From Bradyrhizobium sp. CCGUVB4N (GTDB taxonomy: Bacteria; Pseudomonadota; Alphaproteobacteria; Rhizobiales; Xanthobacteraceae), in the NCBI RefSeq assembly GCF_024199945.1, contig NZ_JANADP010000001.1:5456001-5520000 (forward strand): DNA of 64,000 nucleotides, in the 5' to 3' direction. The notes under the pieces are model-generated. The model made no database searches, had not been told where the DNA came from, and saw only the letters and a program-made list of their open reading frames with translations. Positions 15,854 to 24,168 of this stretch are shown here, piece by piece. Made by a program: the position numbers and the translations under genes. The first letter of the stretch is position 1; every line of letters begins with the position of its first letter.

Positions 15854-17398
15854 TTAGAAGTTGCGCTGAGCGCGCAGCATCATGGTCACCGAGTTCTGGT
15901 CCTTCAGCTCGTACACGGCGCCCGGCTTGGCGGCAGTCGAAATGGCCGGGGCAGTGATCGTGCCGGAGTACTTCTGGTCCAAACGCGACCAGCTCACGTC
16001 GGCCGTGAACGCCAGGTTCTTGACCGGGGTCCAGACGGTGTTGACGCCGACGACGCCGAAGTTGAAGTCCGGGTTACAGGTCGCACCGGCCCCTGCGATC
16101 GAAGCGAAGTTGGCGCAGATCAGGGCCTTGCCCGTGGTACCGTACTTCAGCTGGGCATAACCGCCGTAGACGGCGCTCGACCAGTTCGGGCTCCAGTTGT
16201 GGGTATAGCCACCACGGACGCCCCAGGTCTTGACGGTATCGATGCTGCCGCCAGCGCCGAACACGCCGTCAGCAAGACCGGCAAAGCCGATGCTCTGGTA
16301 CGCCGCGCTGCTACCGCTGAACATGAAGAAGCTCTGCGGGAACAGGCTCTGGAAGTTGTAGCGCGTTGCACCGTCGGTGTAGACGGCCTGCAAGTTGATA
16401 ACGTCGCCAGCACCAGTCGGGATGTTCTTGATCGACAACGAACCCTGGACAGCCCAGCCCCACTTGTCCGACGGATGACCGCTGGATTCCGTGGTGCCGT
16501 AGTAGCCGGGATGCAGATCCTTCGCAGCAACCGACAGCTGGGCAAGACCCCAAGCCTGGTCGACACGAACCTGACCAATGATATCCGGCGTGCGCGTACC
16601 ACCCCAGGCCTGGACGCCATAGTTGCCCTGGATCAGAGCAGCGGCAGCGTTTGCAGCAGCAGAGGTGGTGACGATGGCACCCGCGCCGTTAACAGCGCTG
16701 GAGGCCGTGAAACCGGTGACGTTCCACAGGTTCGACTGGCCGTTCGACGCCGTCGTTTCTTCTTCCAACGCCAGCGAACCGGTGATGCCCTGGCCGAAGT
16801 CAGCCGTATAAGCGAACTGGTTCACGCCGTTGACGTGGTTGGAGCCGCCCGGAATGGAATCGGGACCGCCAGCCGGATAGCTCTGCCACGGGGCGTCGAA
16901 GATCGAGACCGTGCGGCCCATGGTGAACCCAGCGAACTGGATGAACGCATGGTAGAGACCGAGCGCAGGCGTGCTGGACGAGATCGTCGACGGGCTGCTG
17001 CCGGTGACGTTGGACGTATCATAGGTGAAAACCATGTCGGCGTAGGTGCGAACAACGCCGTACTCGGTCGCCGTGCGGGTGTCGACGTTCAGGTCGAAAC
17101 GGGCGCGGCTGTAGTAGTAGTTGGTGACGCGGTTGTTTGACCCACCGTTCACGGAGCTCGTGCTGTTATTGAAACCATAGTCGCCGGCGCCGCCAAGAAT
17201 TGCGTCAGCGCGCAGGTAGCCACCCAGCTTGATGCAGGTGTCGGTGCCCGGGATGTAGTAGAAACCCGCACCGTACAGCGAGCAGATCTTCACGTATTCG
17301 ACCGCCTTGGCCTTGACCGGAAGATCAGCCGCCTGAGCTCCACCGACGGCGATCAGACCCGCCGCAGTGCCGAGCAAAAGGCTCTTCACCACTTTCAT
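15854..17398 (-). CDS. Major outer-membrane porin, Omp2b/RopA-like
   Basis: The 514-residue protein has a signal peptide (MKVVKSLLLGTAAGLIAVGG) cleaved after AQA, giving ADLPVKAKAVEYVKICSLYG, the Rhizobiales porin_2 start. Two cysteines (in VKICS and DTCIKLGGYLR) bracket a loop; the rest alternates polar and aromatic residues as in a 16-strand barrel, ending in RNF with the C-terminal Phe used for BAM-dependent insertion. It should form a trimeric general diffusion pore. The start is firm: GGAGG lies seven bases before the ATG. An intrinsic terminator follows. Codon choice is notably biased, as expected for a highly expressed gene. Confidence 0.93.
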   Translation of the reverse strand: MKVVKSLLLGTAAGLIAVGGAQAADLPVKAKAVEYVKICSLYGAGFYYIPGTDTCIKLGGYLRADAILGGAGDYGFNNSTSSVNGGSNNRVTNYYYSRARFDLNVDTRTATEYGVVRTYADMVFTYDTSNVTGSSPSTISSSTPALGLYHAFIQFAGFTMGRTVSIFDAPWQSYPAGGPDSIPGGSNHVNGVNQFAYTADFGQGITGSLALEEETTASNGQSNLWNVTGFTASSAVNGAGAIVTTSAAANAAAALIQGNYGVQAWGGTRTPDIIGQVRVDQAWGLAQLSVAAKDLHPGYYGTTESSGHPSDKWGWAVQGSLSIKNIPTGAGDVINLQAVYTDGATRYNFQSLFPQSFFMFSGSSAAYQSIGFAGLADGVFGAGGSIDTVKTWGVRGGYTHNWSPNWSSAVYGGYAQLKYGTTGKALICANFASIAGAGATCNPDFNFGVVGVNTVWTPVKNLAFTADVSWSRLDQKYSGTITAPAISTAAKPGAVYELKDQNSVTMMLRAQRNF

Positions 17399-17806
17399 AT
17401 AAAACCTCCAAGTTGCTCATTTAGCGGAGACCGGACCGTGAGGCCCCCCAGATCCCCGTCTCTTCAAATCCGCTCGGCCGCTTAGCGCTTTCGGACACAC
17501 CCGCATTCGACGCGAGGGACGTGAGCGAACCACCTGCAACGGGACGATCGAGAACCCCCCACCGTCACGGATCAATATGCCTGCGCCGTTCCCTTAATCA
17601 AAATAGTTTATTAGCTCAGCTTTGTTGTTTCACTAACTCTGTGTCCGTAGCGCAACACCGGACCTGAGCCAAAATGCTGACCGGATCATATTTGTAATTT
17701 CCGTGACACAATTACCCTGCTCTGCACTTGCGTCAGGGCAGACTTGCGTGGACTATCGCCGCCGCGAACACCGGCCAGAAAGAAACCAGCTTGCGGGAGT
17801 GACGCT
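17399..17806. promoter_or_regulatory. 408-base divergent control region (porin / MarR)
   Basis: This region holds no gene. It contains an AT-rich core at 17590-17640. On the minus strand TTGATT (17601-17596) and CATATT, 16 bases apart, make a candidate porin promoter with a long leader. On the plus strand AAATAGTTTATT (17601-17612) and TTCACTAAC (17629-17637) occur; closely related words recur before the hydrolase gene at 19500-19523, suggesting binding sites of the adjacent MarR protein. Confidence 0.5.
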
Positions 17807-18313
17807 GTGTCAGCGACGAGGAAAGAAGGAGCGCGCCTCCGCTCCATCGGCAATCTGGATCTCATCAGGCGATTCACCTGGGAGATATCGTCGATCAACA
17901 TGTATCTGGAGGAGCTGCGTCAGTTCTGGGCGAGGACGCTGGGCATCAGTGGCCCGCAATGGCTGATCCTGATGGCGATTTCCGACCTCGACAAGGACGA
18001 CGGCGTCCCCGTCAACGTGGTCTCCAAGCTGCTTCACGTCGACCCGTCCTTCGTCACCACCCAGTCCAAGCTGCTGGAGAAGAAGGGCCTGCTGCGCCGC
18101 CGCCCCTCACCGACCGACGCCCGCGTGGTGCGGCTGTCGCTGGTGGAAAAGACGCAGAAGCACATCGCGAGCCTCAACGAGCAGTACAAGACGATTCGCG
18201 AATTCGTCTTCCAGGAGTTCGATGAGAACGAGCTGACCGAATTCACCGCCAAGCTGGCGACGCTGAAGACCCGGCTGGAAAAGGCCTGCGTCAGGATCTC
18301 CCTCGACTTCTGA
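17807..18313 (+). CDS. MarR-family transcriptional regulator
   Basis: The 168-residue protein has an N-terminal dimerisation helix, the GISGPQWLILMAISDL core helix, the winged helix VNVVSKLLHVDPSFVTTQSKLLEKKGLLRR, and the wing DARVVRLSL. I chose the GTG at 17807 because GGGAG lies seven bases upstream; earlier in-frame starts at 17744 or before lack one and add a Pro/Arg-rich stretch. It is divergent from the porin and next to an alpha/beta hydrolase gene whose promoter carries similar sequence words. Repression of hydrolase and SDR genes by this protein is an inference. Confidence 0.85.
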   Translation: MSATRKEGARLRSIGNLDLIRRFTWEISSINMYLEELRQFWARTLGISGPQWLILMAISDLDKDDGVPVNVVSKLLHVDPSFVTTQSKLLEKKGLLRRRPSPTDARVVRLSLVEKTQKHIASLNEQYKTIREFVFQEFDENELTEFTAKLATLKTRLEKACVRISLDF

Positions 18314-18349
18314 GGCGCATCCGGATGTGAGCCAGGAAGCTGGCCGCGC

Positions 18350-19465
18350 TCAGATCCGTTTGCCGACGGCCCCGAGTCGCGATTCGAGCCAATCGAAGAT
18401 GTATTCGTTGGCAAGGCTCGGATTGTCGGCATGAGCCTGGGCCGCGCCGGTCTCTGCCGCGGTGAACACTTTCAGCACGATGTCCGAGCTGCCGAGCTTG
18501 GATTTCTGCACGATCTGGCGTGCCCGGTCGGCCTTGAGCCAGCCGTCCTCGCCGAGCGTGATCAACACCGGACATTCGGCGCCGGAGGCCATCAGCGGCG
18601 CATGCGGCACCGGCACGATGCCGAGGTCGCTCACGGCGAAACGGCTTGCGAAGAACGACCGCTCGTGCAGGTCCCACAGGCCGCCGTCGCAGACGGCCGC
18701 AGCAAGACGCGGCTCCTGCAACACCGCACGCGCCACGAACGAAGAGCCCCACCCGTCCGCCACGATCGCAACGCGATCGAAATCGACGTCGTCGCGCTGC
18801 TCCAGATAATCCATCGCGCAGCCAACCGAGCTTTCGAGATCCCGCCGCTGCATCAGCATGTCGGCATAATCGTCGCGCTGGTCGCCGAGCAGGTCCAGCG
18901 CGAGCATCGACAGCCCACGCTCGCGCGCATGGGGCGCGAGCTTGAACAGGAACTCTTCCTTGCGGTGGCCGGGCTCACCGATGCAGATCACCGTCGGCGC
19001 GCGACCGTTCCCCGCAGGCGCAGGCAGGAAGTACCCCTGCAATGAATGTCCTTCGACCCACGGGATCGTCACGACCTCGCCGGCCGGCCCACGCGCGGTG
19101 AGGAAACGGCGGGCGCATTCCTGCATCGCCAGCACCGCGACCCAGCGGCGCTCGTCGGCGGGGTCGAGCGGCATCGCAGCCGCACCGTAGTAGTTCATCG
19201 CGCGCAGCCAGTTGCGCTGTGCCGTTGCCATATGGCCTTCCGCGAAGGCGGCCTCGGCACGATGCCGGTTGGCCTGGGCCAGCCTCTTCCACTCGCGATG
19301 CCAGGACTGCTCATCGTCGCGCTTCAGTTGCCGCGCGATCATGAGGCATTCAGCGATGGTGGCGCCGCCCTCTTGAGCCGCTGTCAGCAGCCGCGTGAAT
19401 TCAGCAGAGATATCCTCTCTCTCCGGGCAGAGGATGAAGTCGTCGGAGAGGCATGCGGGTATCAT
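18350..19465 (-). CDS. Alpha/beta hydrolase (FrsA-like) lacking the serine nucleophile
   Basis: The 371-residue protein has a helical N-terminal domain (about 1-140) and an alpha/beta hydrolase domain, the layout of FrsA and 2,6-dihydroxypseudooxynicotine hydrolase relatives. The nucleophile elbow, normally G-x-S-x-G, reads ADGWG at 236-240, with Gly238 where Ser is expected. The acid/His end is kept: LGEDGW at 304-309 and AHADNPSLANEYIFDWL, with His345. The fold is intact, so the enzyme may use Ser241/Ser242, have another chemistry, or be a pseudoenzyme. A 21-base operator-like palindrome lies 35 bases before the start. The SDR gene lies upstream on the same strand. Confidence 0.75.
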   Translation of the reverse strand: MIPACLSDDFILCPEREDISAEFTRLLTAAQEGGATIAECLMIARQLKRDDEQSWHREWKRLAQANRHRAEAAFAEGHMATAQRNWLRAMNYYGAAAMPLDPADERRWVAVLAMQECARRFLTARGPAGEVVTIPWVEGHSLQGYFLPAPAGNGRAPTVICIGEPGHRKEEFLFKLAPHARERGLSMLALDLLGDQRDDYADMLMQRRDLESSVGCAMDYLEQRDDVDFDRVAIVADGWGSSFVARAVLQEPRLAAAVCDGGLWDLHERSFFASRFAVSDLGIVPVPHAPLMASGAECPVLITLGEDGWLKADRARQIVQKSKLGSSDIVLKVFTAAETGAAQAHADNPSLANEYIFDWLESRLGAVGKRI

Positions 19466-19499
19466 CGGAGCTACGCTTTATGTGGCGCTAGCTTGATTC

Positions 19500-19523
19500 A
19501 GTAAACTATTTCAGTTCACTAAC
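19500..19523. promoter_or_regulatory. Palindrome in the hydrolase promoter, probable MarR operator
   Basis: AGTAAACT (19500-19507) and AGTTCACT (19513-19520) are inverted repeats with 7 of 8 matches and a five-base spacer. The extended right side, TTCACTAAC, also occurs at 17629-17637 before the MarR gene. Confidence 0.5.
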
Positions 19524-19632
19524 CAAGCAGCCGCGCGCCGAATGAGACCCGTTCGAGATCACCATCGCTTGAACGCACGTGATAAGTCGCATGCGTGACA
19601 TGCCGTATCGTCATGAGAGGGCGAACGCGCGC

Positions 19633-19671
19633 GTGGGCAGGCAAATTACTTGGGTAAAATTGCCTGCCCAC
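19633..19671. terminator. 12-bp perfect hairpin after the SDR gene
   Basis: GTGGGCAGGCAA (19633-19644) pairs exactly with TTGCCTGCCCAC (19660-19671) over a 15-base loop. It lies 67 bases past the SDR stop on the minus strand and upstream of the hydrolase promoter, consistent with a terminator separating the two units. It has no strong U-run and could also protect the mRNA end. Confidence 0.5.
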
Positions 19672-19737
19672 CTCTTGCAATGATGATCATCATACCCATT
19701 TTTGCGCGCGCTCGTTGACGGTCTCGGCCAAATGGAA

Positions 19738-20709
19738 TCAGCCGAGCCGCCAGCCGACTTCCTGGGTGAAACTTTCGTAGAAGGCGCGGTCATAGGCCTG
19801 CTCGGGCGCCGCGCGCACGCGTTCGTCGAGCCGCTGGGCATCCTCGCCGACCAGGATGCGCCAGCGCTCCGCCTTCACGCCGTCGAGGATGATCCGGGCG
19901 GCCTGCGCCGCCGTCGTCGGGGCATCCTCGAGGAAGGTGCGGGCGCGTTCGGCGAACGCCGCCTGGATCTCCTCGTCCGATTTTTTGTCAGCATCTGGCA
20001 CGCCCGCCGCAACCATGCGCTTGCGCGTCAGCTCCACCTCCTCGGCATTGAGACGCTCCGATCCGTCGCCGCTCTGCACCTTGCGTGAGTTGGAGACGAT
20101 GGAGGTGCCGATATGGCCGGGCATCACCACCGAGCATTTGACGTGCGGGGCGTGCAAGCGCAGGTCGTTGATCAGCGCTTCGCTGAATCCCTTCACCGCG
20201 AACTTCGCCGAGCTGTAGGCGGTGTGCGCCTGGCCCATGCCGATCGAGGCCCAGAAGCCGTTGACGCTGGCGGTGTTGATGATGTGGGCTTCGTCGGCCT
20301 TGACCAGCATCGGCAGGAAGGTGCGGACGCCGAGATAGACACCGCCCCAGCAGATGTTGAAGGTGCGCTCCCACTGCTCGCGCGTGTTGGTGAACAGGCT
20401 GCCGCCGCCGCCGATACCGGCGTTGTTGAACAGCAGATGGATCTTGTCCGTCTTCTGCTGCTCGGCGAGCTCGTCGCGAAAACGCTTGAGATGATCTTCG
20501 ATCGACACGTCGGCGACATGGGTCGTGACGCGCAGGCCCTGCGGCAGCTTCTCGACCTCGCAGAGCCGCTTGGTCTCCGTCATCGCGGCTTCCGAGACGT
20601 CGCACATGGCGACGTTGCAGCCTTCGGCAACAAGCTGCCGGGCGAGCTCGCGCCCCATGCCCGTGCCACCACCGGTGATGACGGCGATCTTTCCAGCAAA
20701 TTCCTTCAT
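19738..20709 (-). CDS. SDR family oxidoreductase
   Basis: The 323-residue protein is a classical short-chain dehydrogenase with an extended C-terminus. The cofactor loop is TGGGTGMGREL (residues about 12-22), followed by NNAGIGGGG, the catalytic Ser in NTASVNGFW, and the YSSAK active-site Tyr/Lys pair. CDVSEA after the second strand, with Asp, favours NAD(H). About 60 residues after the core form a helical tail (AAFAERARTFLED) seen in a subgroup acting on bulky alcohols or ketones. The aldolase-family gene lies upstream on the same strand beyond a hairpin, so the two may be separately transcribed. The substrate is unknown. Confidence 0.85.
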   Translation of the reverse strand: MKEFAGKIAVITGGGTGMGRELARQLVAEGCNVAMCDVSEAAMTETKRLCEVEKLPQGLRVTTHVADVSIEDHLKRFRDELAEQQKTDKIHLLFNNAGIGGGGSLFTNTREQWERTFNICWGGVYLGVRTFLPMLVKADEAHIINTASVNGFWASIGMGQAHTAYSSAKFAVKGFSEALINDLRLHAPHVKCSVVMPGHIGTSIVSNSRKVQSGDGSERLNAEEVELTRKRMVAAGVPDADKKSDEEIQAAFAERARTFLEDAPTTAAQAARIILDGVKAERWRILVGEDAQRLDERVRAAPEQAYDRAFYESFTQEVGWRLG

Positions 20710-20784
20710 GGGACTTCGGCCCCTCCCCTTGTCGGCATGTTTCTTCGTCGTTGGCGCGCCGCGCGTGCGGCGCGCGCAAAATGT

Positions 20785-20825
20785 AGCAGCGCCGCATCCG
20801 CAGGTAAAAGCGGATCGGCGCTGCT
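20785..20825. terminator. Strong hairpin after the DHDPS-family gene
   Basis: AGCAGCGCCG.ATCCGC and its complement (20785-20801 and 20810-20825) pair over an eight-base loop with one bulge. It follows the minus-strand aldolase gene by 30 bases and probably ends its transcript. Confidence 0.6.
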
Positions 20826-20854
20826 GTTCGACATCAGTTATTTCGGGCTACGGA

Positions 20855-21763
20855 CTATTCGGCCGCCTCGACGCGCACGCCCTTCAACGCGCCGAGGGCC
20901 TCCAGCGCCTTGCGTGTCGCGGCCTGCTGCGCCGGCGAGGCCTCCGGCATCGGCGCACGCGGATAGGTTTTGGGCAGGCCCTGGAGGGTCTGCGCGTAAC
21001 GCGTACAGGCCGGCAAATTGTCGGCGATGACGGCGTTCCACAGCGTCAGCAGCTTCTTGTGCAGGTCGAGCGCACGCGGGTGATCGCCAGCCTTCACCGC
21101 ATCCCACAACGCGACGGAGGCGTGCGGTGCCGCGGTCAGGATCGCGGCGATCGAGCCGTGCGCTCCCAACGTGTAGGACGGATACATCAGCGCATCGACT
21201 GCGCTGTAGATCAGCTTGTCCGGCGCCATCATCATGAGGTCCGCGAACAGTTTCAGATCGCCCGCGCTCTGCTTGACGCCGACGACCAGTGGCACCTCGG
21301 TCATGATCCGCGTCAACAGCGCCGGCGACAGATACGACCAAGGCACGACGTTGTAGATGATGATGGGCATGCCGGTCTCATCCGCCATGGCACGGAAATG
21401 CGCCACCATCGCCTCGTCATCGGGCTTGAACAAATAGTGCACCGGCGTGACCTGGAGGGCTGCGACATTCATGTCGCGCACCAGCTTGCCGCGGCGGATC
21501 GCATCGCGCGTGGAATCGACGATGATGCCGGCGATGACGGGAATGCGTCCCTTCACCGCCTCCACCGTCGCCGCCATCAGGTCGCGATATTCCTCATGGT
21601 CGAGCGTGTGCCCCTCGCCGGTCGAGCCGCCGGCCGCGACGCCGTGCGCGCCGGCGCCAATCATCCAGTCGACCTGCGGCGCCACGAGCTTGGTGTCGAT
21701 CTCGCCGTCTTTCCGGAACGGCGTCGTCATCGGCGGAATCACGCCGGTCGGTCGTACCTTCAT
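20855..21763 (-). CDS. Dihydrodipicolinate synthase/N-acetylneuraminate lyase family protein
   Basis: The 302-residue protein is a (beta/alpha)8 class I aldolase. It begins with GVIPPMTTPFRKDGEID, has the substrate loop GSTGEGHTLD (two Gly-Ser/Thr positions that bind the pyruvate carboxylate), IIIYNVVPW with the catalytic Tyr, and GVKQSAGD with the Schiff-base Lys. The ATG at 21763 has GAGGG eight bases upstream. Family members condense or cleave pyruvate with an aldehyde. The absence of other lysine genes nearby argues against it being DapA; sugar-acid or hydroxyproline-type degradation, perhaps with the SDR downstream, is more likely. Confidence 0.82.
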   Translation of the reverse strand: MKVRPTGVIPPMTTPFRKDGEIDTKLVAPQVDWMIGAGAHGVAAGGSTGEGHTLDHEEYRDLMAATVEAVKGRIPVIAGIIVDSTRDAIRRGKLVRDMNVAALQVTPVHYLFKPDDEAMVAHFRAMADETGMPIIIYNVVPWSYLSPALLTRIMTEVPLVVGVKQSAGDLKLFADLMMMAPDKLIYSAVDALMYPSYTLGAHGSIAAILTAAPHASVALWDAVKAGDHPRALDLHKKLLTLWNAVIADNLPACTRYAQTLQGLPKTYPRAPMPEASPAQQAATRKALEALGALKGVRVEAAE

Positions 21764-22087
21764 GGTCTGCCCTCGCGTTTCCTTTGGTCCTGCGGCGGTC
21801 TCGCTCTTTTGACGAGTATCCGCACACGTCGAAGCGTATCGGCTGCGCCGGCCTTGTGAAGGGCGGATCACGCGGCGCAGCCCCCACAATCGCTCATTCC
21901 TGCGCGTATTTGTTGGGGGTTCCCGTAGTTGTCCGGCTTCGGTTTAGGGGCATTTTTTTTACAATCCGAATCGTCAAATGAGGAACGCTGAGGCGAGCAG
22001 GCTCAGCCGGCGTGTCGTTTGCGACACAGGCTGTGGCACTCGGCTTGCATCCTCCTCGTGGTCGAAACTACCGATGAGGTGACTGGA
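21764..22087 (+). promoter_or_regulatory. Intergenic region with a sigma-54 promoter and upstream palindrome
   Basis: This 324-base gap holds no gene. TGGCAC (22034-22039), five bases, then TTGCA (22045-22049) is an exact sigma-54 pattern, with GG and GC ten bases apart. Transcription would begin near 22060. Just upstream is GTGTCG-TTTG-CGACAC (22012-22027), which also reads as TGT-N10-ACA, the NifA-site pattern, although it is much closer to the promoter than usual. A T8 tract at 21953-21960 lies further up. A GAGGTGA ribosome site (22076-22082) precedes the ATG at 22088. Confidence 0.7.
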
Positions 22088-22327
22088 ATGTTCATAACCG
22101 TCGTTGCCGTGCTCTGCCGGCTTGGCGCTGCTGCCTCAGGCAGCTGCGTCGAGGAAATCGTGACCGACAGCAACATGACGCCCGATATGTCGATGATGGC
22201 GTGTGCGGTCGGTGCGCAGGCACCGCTTGCAAAATGGATGGGCGAGCATCCGATCTATCACACCAACTGGCGCCTCGACCGCTACAAATGCGTGCCGGGT
22301 CACTACGAGATCAAGGGCCACGCCTAA
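22088..22327 (+). CDS. Small conserved hypothetical protein behind a sigma-54 promoter
   Basis: The 79-residue protein starts at the ATG at 22088, with GAGGTGA six bases upstream. It opens with a short hydrophobic segment (FITVVAVLCRLGAAASG) and then CVEEIVTDSNMTPDMSMMACAVGAQAPLAKWM. Two to four cysteines (C12, C21, C41, C69 by my count) could form disulfides if it is exported. I recognise no domain. Similar short proteins are found in several copies in Bradyrhizobium genomes, which is general knowledge and not checked here. The RpoN-type promoter suggests control by an enhancer-binding protein, for example under nitrogen, low-oxygen or symbiotic conditions. Confidence 0.7.
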   Translation: MFITVVAVLCRLGAAASGSCVEEIVTDSNMTPDMSMMACAVGAQAPLAKWMGEHPIYHTNWRLDRYKCVPGHYEIKGHA

Positions 22328-22443
22328 GGCCCCGCAAAACTACTGATACCGAGGAAACGCCCGGGGGCCGCCCTTCCCCGCGCGAATTTGCAGCGCCAGA
22401 CCCGTCACGGCGGCGCCTGCGTGACAACGATCACGCCTTCCCC

Positions 22444-23415
22444 TCAAGCCACCACACGCAGAATATCCGCACGCGCCTGTCGCCCCTCGGGCGTCGGCAT
22501 CAGCGCATAATTGTGCGGCTGGTCACGCAGCAGATGCAGCTCGACCGCCACGCCGGCCGCCCTCGCCCGCGCGGCAAGATCGACACTATCGGGGTAGAGC
22601 AGATCGCGCGTGCCCGAAAAGATCGTCATCGGCGCGAGCGAACGGAAGGCACCGTTCAACGGGCTGACGAAGGGATGGCCGACATCGAGCTCGCCGGCAT
22701 AGAGCCGCCCGACTTCGATGATTCCCGGAATGTCCTGGATCGGATCGCGCGCGGCGATCTCGACCTGCTCCGGACGACTCACCGAGGCATCGGCCGCCGG
22801 CGAGATCAGGATCAGCCGGTTCGGCTGCCGATGTCCGCGATCGCGCAGCCACTGGCATGCGGCGAGCGCGAGGCCCGCGCCGGCCGAATTGCCGACCACG
22901 GCGACCTTCGCGGCCCCCGCATCCTCCAGCAGCATCCGCAGCAGCTCGGCCGTCCGCGGCACGACATCCTTCGCGGTCGCGCGCGGCGCCAGCGGATAGA
23001 TCGGCACGACGCAGACCACGCCCGCCTTGCGCGTCATCTGGCCGACGAAGCGCCAATGCGCCGGCACGATCTCGTTGATATAGCCGCCGCCATGCAGGAA
23101 CATCACGTGATTGCAGCCTTCGTGCCCCGATGACGGCGCCGTGTAATAGACCGGCCAGCCGCCCATCTTCGTCAGCGTCACCTCGACACTGCGGCCCAGA
23201 TCCGGAGGCTCGAACGAGACCGGCTCCAACGCGAGCTTCTGCACATGCGCCTGCACGGCTTCGGCCGAGGCGAGCTGCCGCTTGTAGGGAAGCAGCCCGA
23301 GCAGCAGGTTGAAGGCGCGGCTCTGCAAGCTCGGCGCGGGATCGCTCGAGGACTTGGCCCACGCAAAGGGGCATTCGCACAGCCGCCCGACCGACAGCAT
23401 CTTCGCAACGCTCAT
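22444..23415 (-). CDS. Alpha/beta hydrolase, hormone-sensitive-lipase family
   Basis: The 323-residue enzyme has the HSL oxyanion-hole motif HGGGYINE, the nucleophile elbow GNSAGAG, the acid in SGTRDLLYPDS and the base in DQPHNYALM. This is a complete Ser-Asp-His triad with the family-IV esterase signature. It should hydrolyse short acyl esters or lactones in the cytoplasm; no signal peptide is visible. The ATG at 23415 has GGCAGGAG just upstream. It is divergent from a TetR regulator and the shared gap holds operator-like palindromes, so it is likely the regulator's target. Confidence 0.87.
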   Translation of the reverse strand: MSVAKMLSVGRLCECPFAWAKSSSDPAPSLQSRAFNLLLGLLPYKRQLASAEAVQAHVQKLALEPVSFEPPDLGRSVEVTLTKMGGWPVYYTAPSSGHEGCNHVMFLHGGGYINEIVPAHWRFVGQMTRKAGVVCVVPIYPLAPRATAKDVVPRTAELLRMLLEDAGAAKVAVVGNSAGAGLALAACQWLRDRGHRQPNRLILISPAADASVSRPEQVEIAARDPIQDIPGIIEVGRLYAGELDVGHPFVSPLNGAFRSLAPMTIFSGTRDLLYPDSVDLAARARAAGVAVELHLLRDQPHNYALMPTPEGRQARADILRVVA

Positions 23416-23485
23416 GCTCCTGCCCTCATTTTGCTGCGCCCGGCCGGCTCCAACTTGCTTCTATCCATCGGCTGCCGACCCTGCC

Positions 23486-23531
23486 TATAATGCGAGCATT
23501 CACTCGCTTTTCCTACTCGCATTCGGAATGC
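23486..23531. promoter_or_regulatory. tetR/esterase divergent promoter with nested palindromes
   Basis: A consensus -10 box TATAAT is at 23486-23491. It is followed by GCGAG-N6-CTCGC (23492-23507), a third CTCGCA at 23516-23521, and the perfect palindrome GCATTCGGAATGC (23519-23531), which ends eight bases before the tetR ATG. A TetR dimer bound here would block its own promoter and probably the divergent esterase promoter. Confidence 0.6.
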
Positions 23532-23538
23532 AGGGATC

Positions 23539-24168
23539 ATGGCGCGCAAGCCACCGACAAAACCCCGGAAAAATGCCCTGCAGGAGCGATCCCGCGCCAC
23601 CGTCGACGCGCTGGTCGAGGCAACTGCTCGCATTCTGGTTCGCGAAGGTTTTGAGAAGACGAGCACCAACCGGATCGCCGAAATCGCCGGCGTCAGCGTC
23701 GGCTCGCTCTATCAGTATTTCCCGAGCAAGGAGGCGCTCGTGGCCGCTGTGATCGCGCGCCACAACGAGGAGATCATGGGCATCGTCCGCACCACGCTCA
23801 CCGAGGTCATGGACATGCCGCTCGAGAAAGCCGTGCGCCGCCTCGTCACCGTCGCGATCGAGGCGCACCGCATCAACCCTGAACTGCATCGCGTTCTCGC
23901 CGAGCAAATCCCGCGCGCAGGAAAGCTCGACGTCGAAGCCTTCAACCGCGAGGTCCACAGTCTCGTCCGCGCCTATTTCGAGAGCCACCGCAAGGAAATG
24001 CGCAAGATCGACCTCGACGTCGCGACCTTCATCTGCGTCAGCACGATCGAAGCCGTCGCGCACAACACGGTGCTGAACCAGGCCGAGTTGCTGTCGGAGA
24101 AGATGGTGAGGACGCTGGTGGATGAGACGACGCGGATGGTGGTTGGGTTTTTGAGGCCAGCCACGTAG
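23539..24168 (+). CDS. TetR/AcrR-family transcriptional regulator
   Basis: The 209-residue protein has a basic N-terminal tail and a TetR helix-turn-helix: TVDALVEATARILVREGF, then TSTNRIAEIAGVSVGSLYQYFPSKEALV (the recognition helix is around SVGSLYQYF). The C-terminal ligand domain is all helical. It is divergent from the HSL-type esterase with nested palindromes between them. The ligand is probably a hydrophobic ester or its product; this is inferred from the neighbour alone. Confidence 0.88.
   Translation: MARKPPTKPRKNALQERSRATVDALVEATARILVREGFEKTSTNRIAEIAGVSVGSLYQYFPSKEALVAAVIARHNEEIMGIVRTTLTEVMDMPLEKAVRRLVTVAIEAHRINPELHRVLAEQIPRAGKLDVEAFNREVHSLVRAYFESHRKEMRKIDLDVATFICVSTIEAVAHNTVLNQAELLSEKMVRTLVDETTRMVVGFLRPAT

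Noticed and set aside
22013..22028. TGT-N10-ACA reading of the palindrome as a proven NifA site
   Set aside because: The spacing rule fits but the site is only about 20 bases from the -24 element, much closer than usual, so NifA control is kept only as a possibility.
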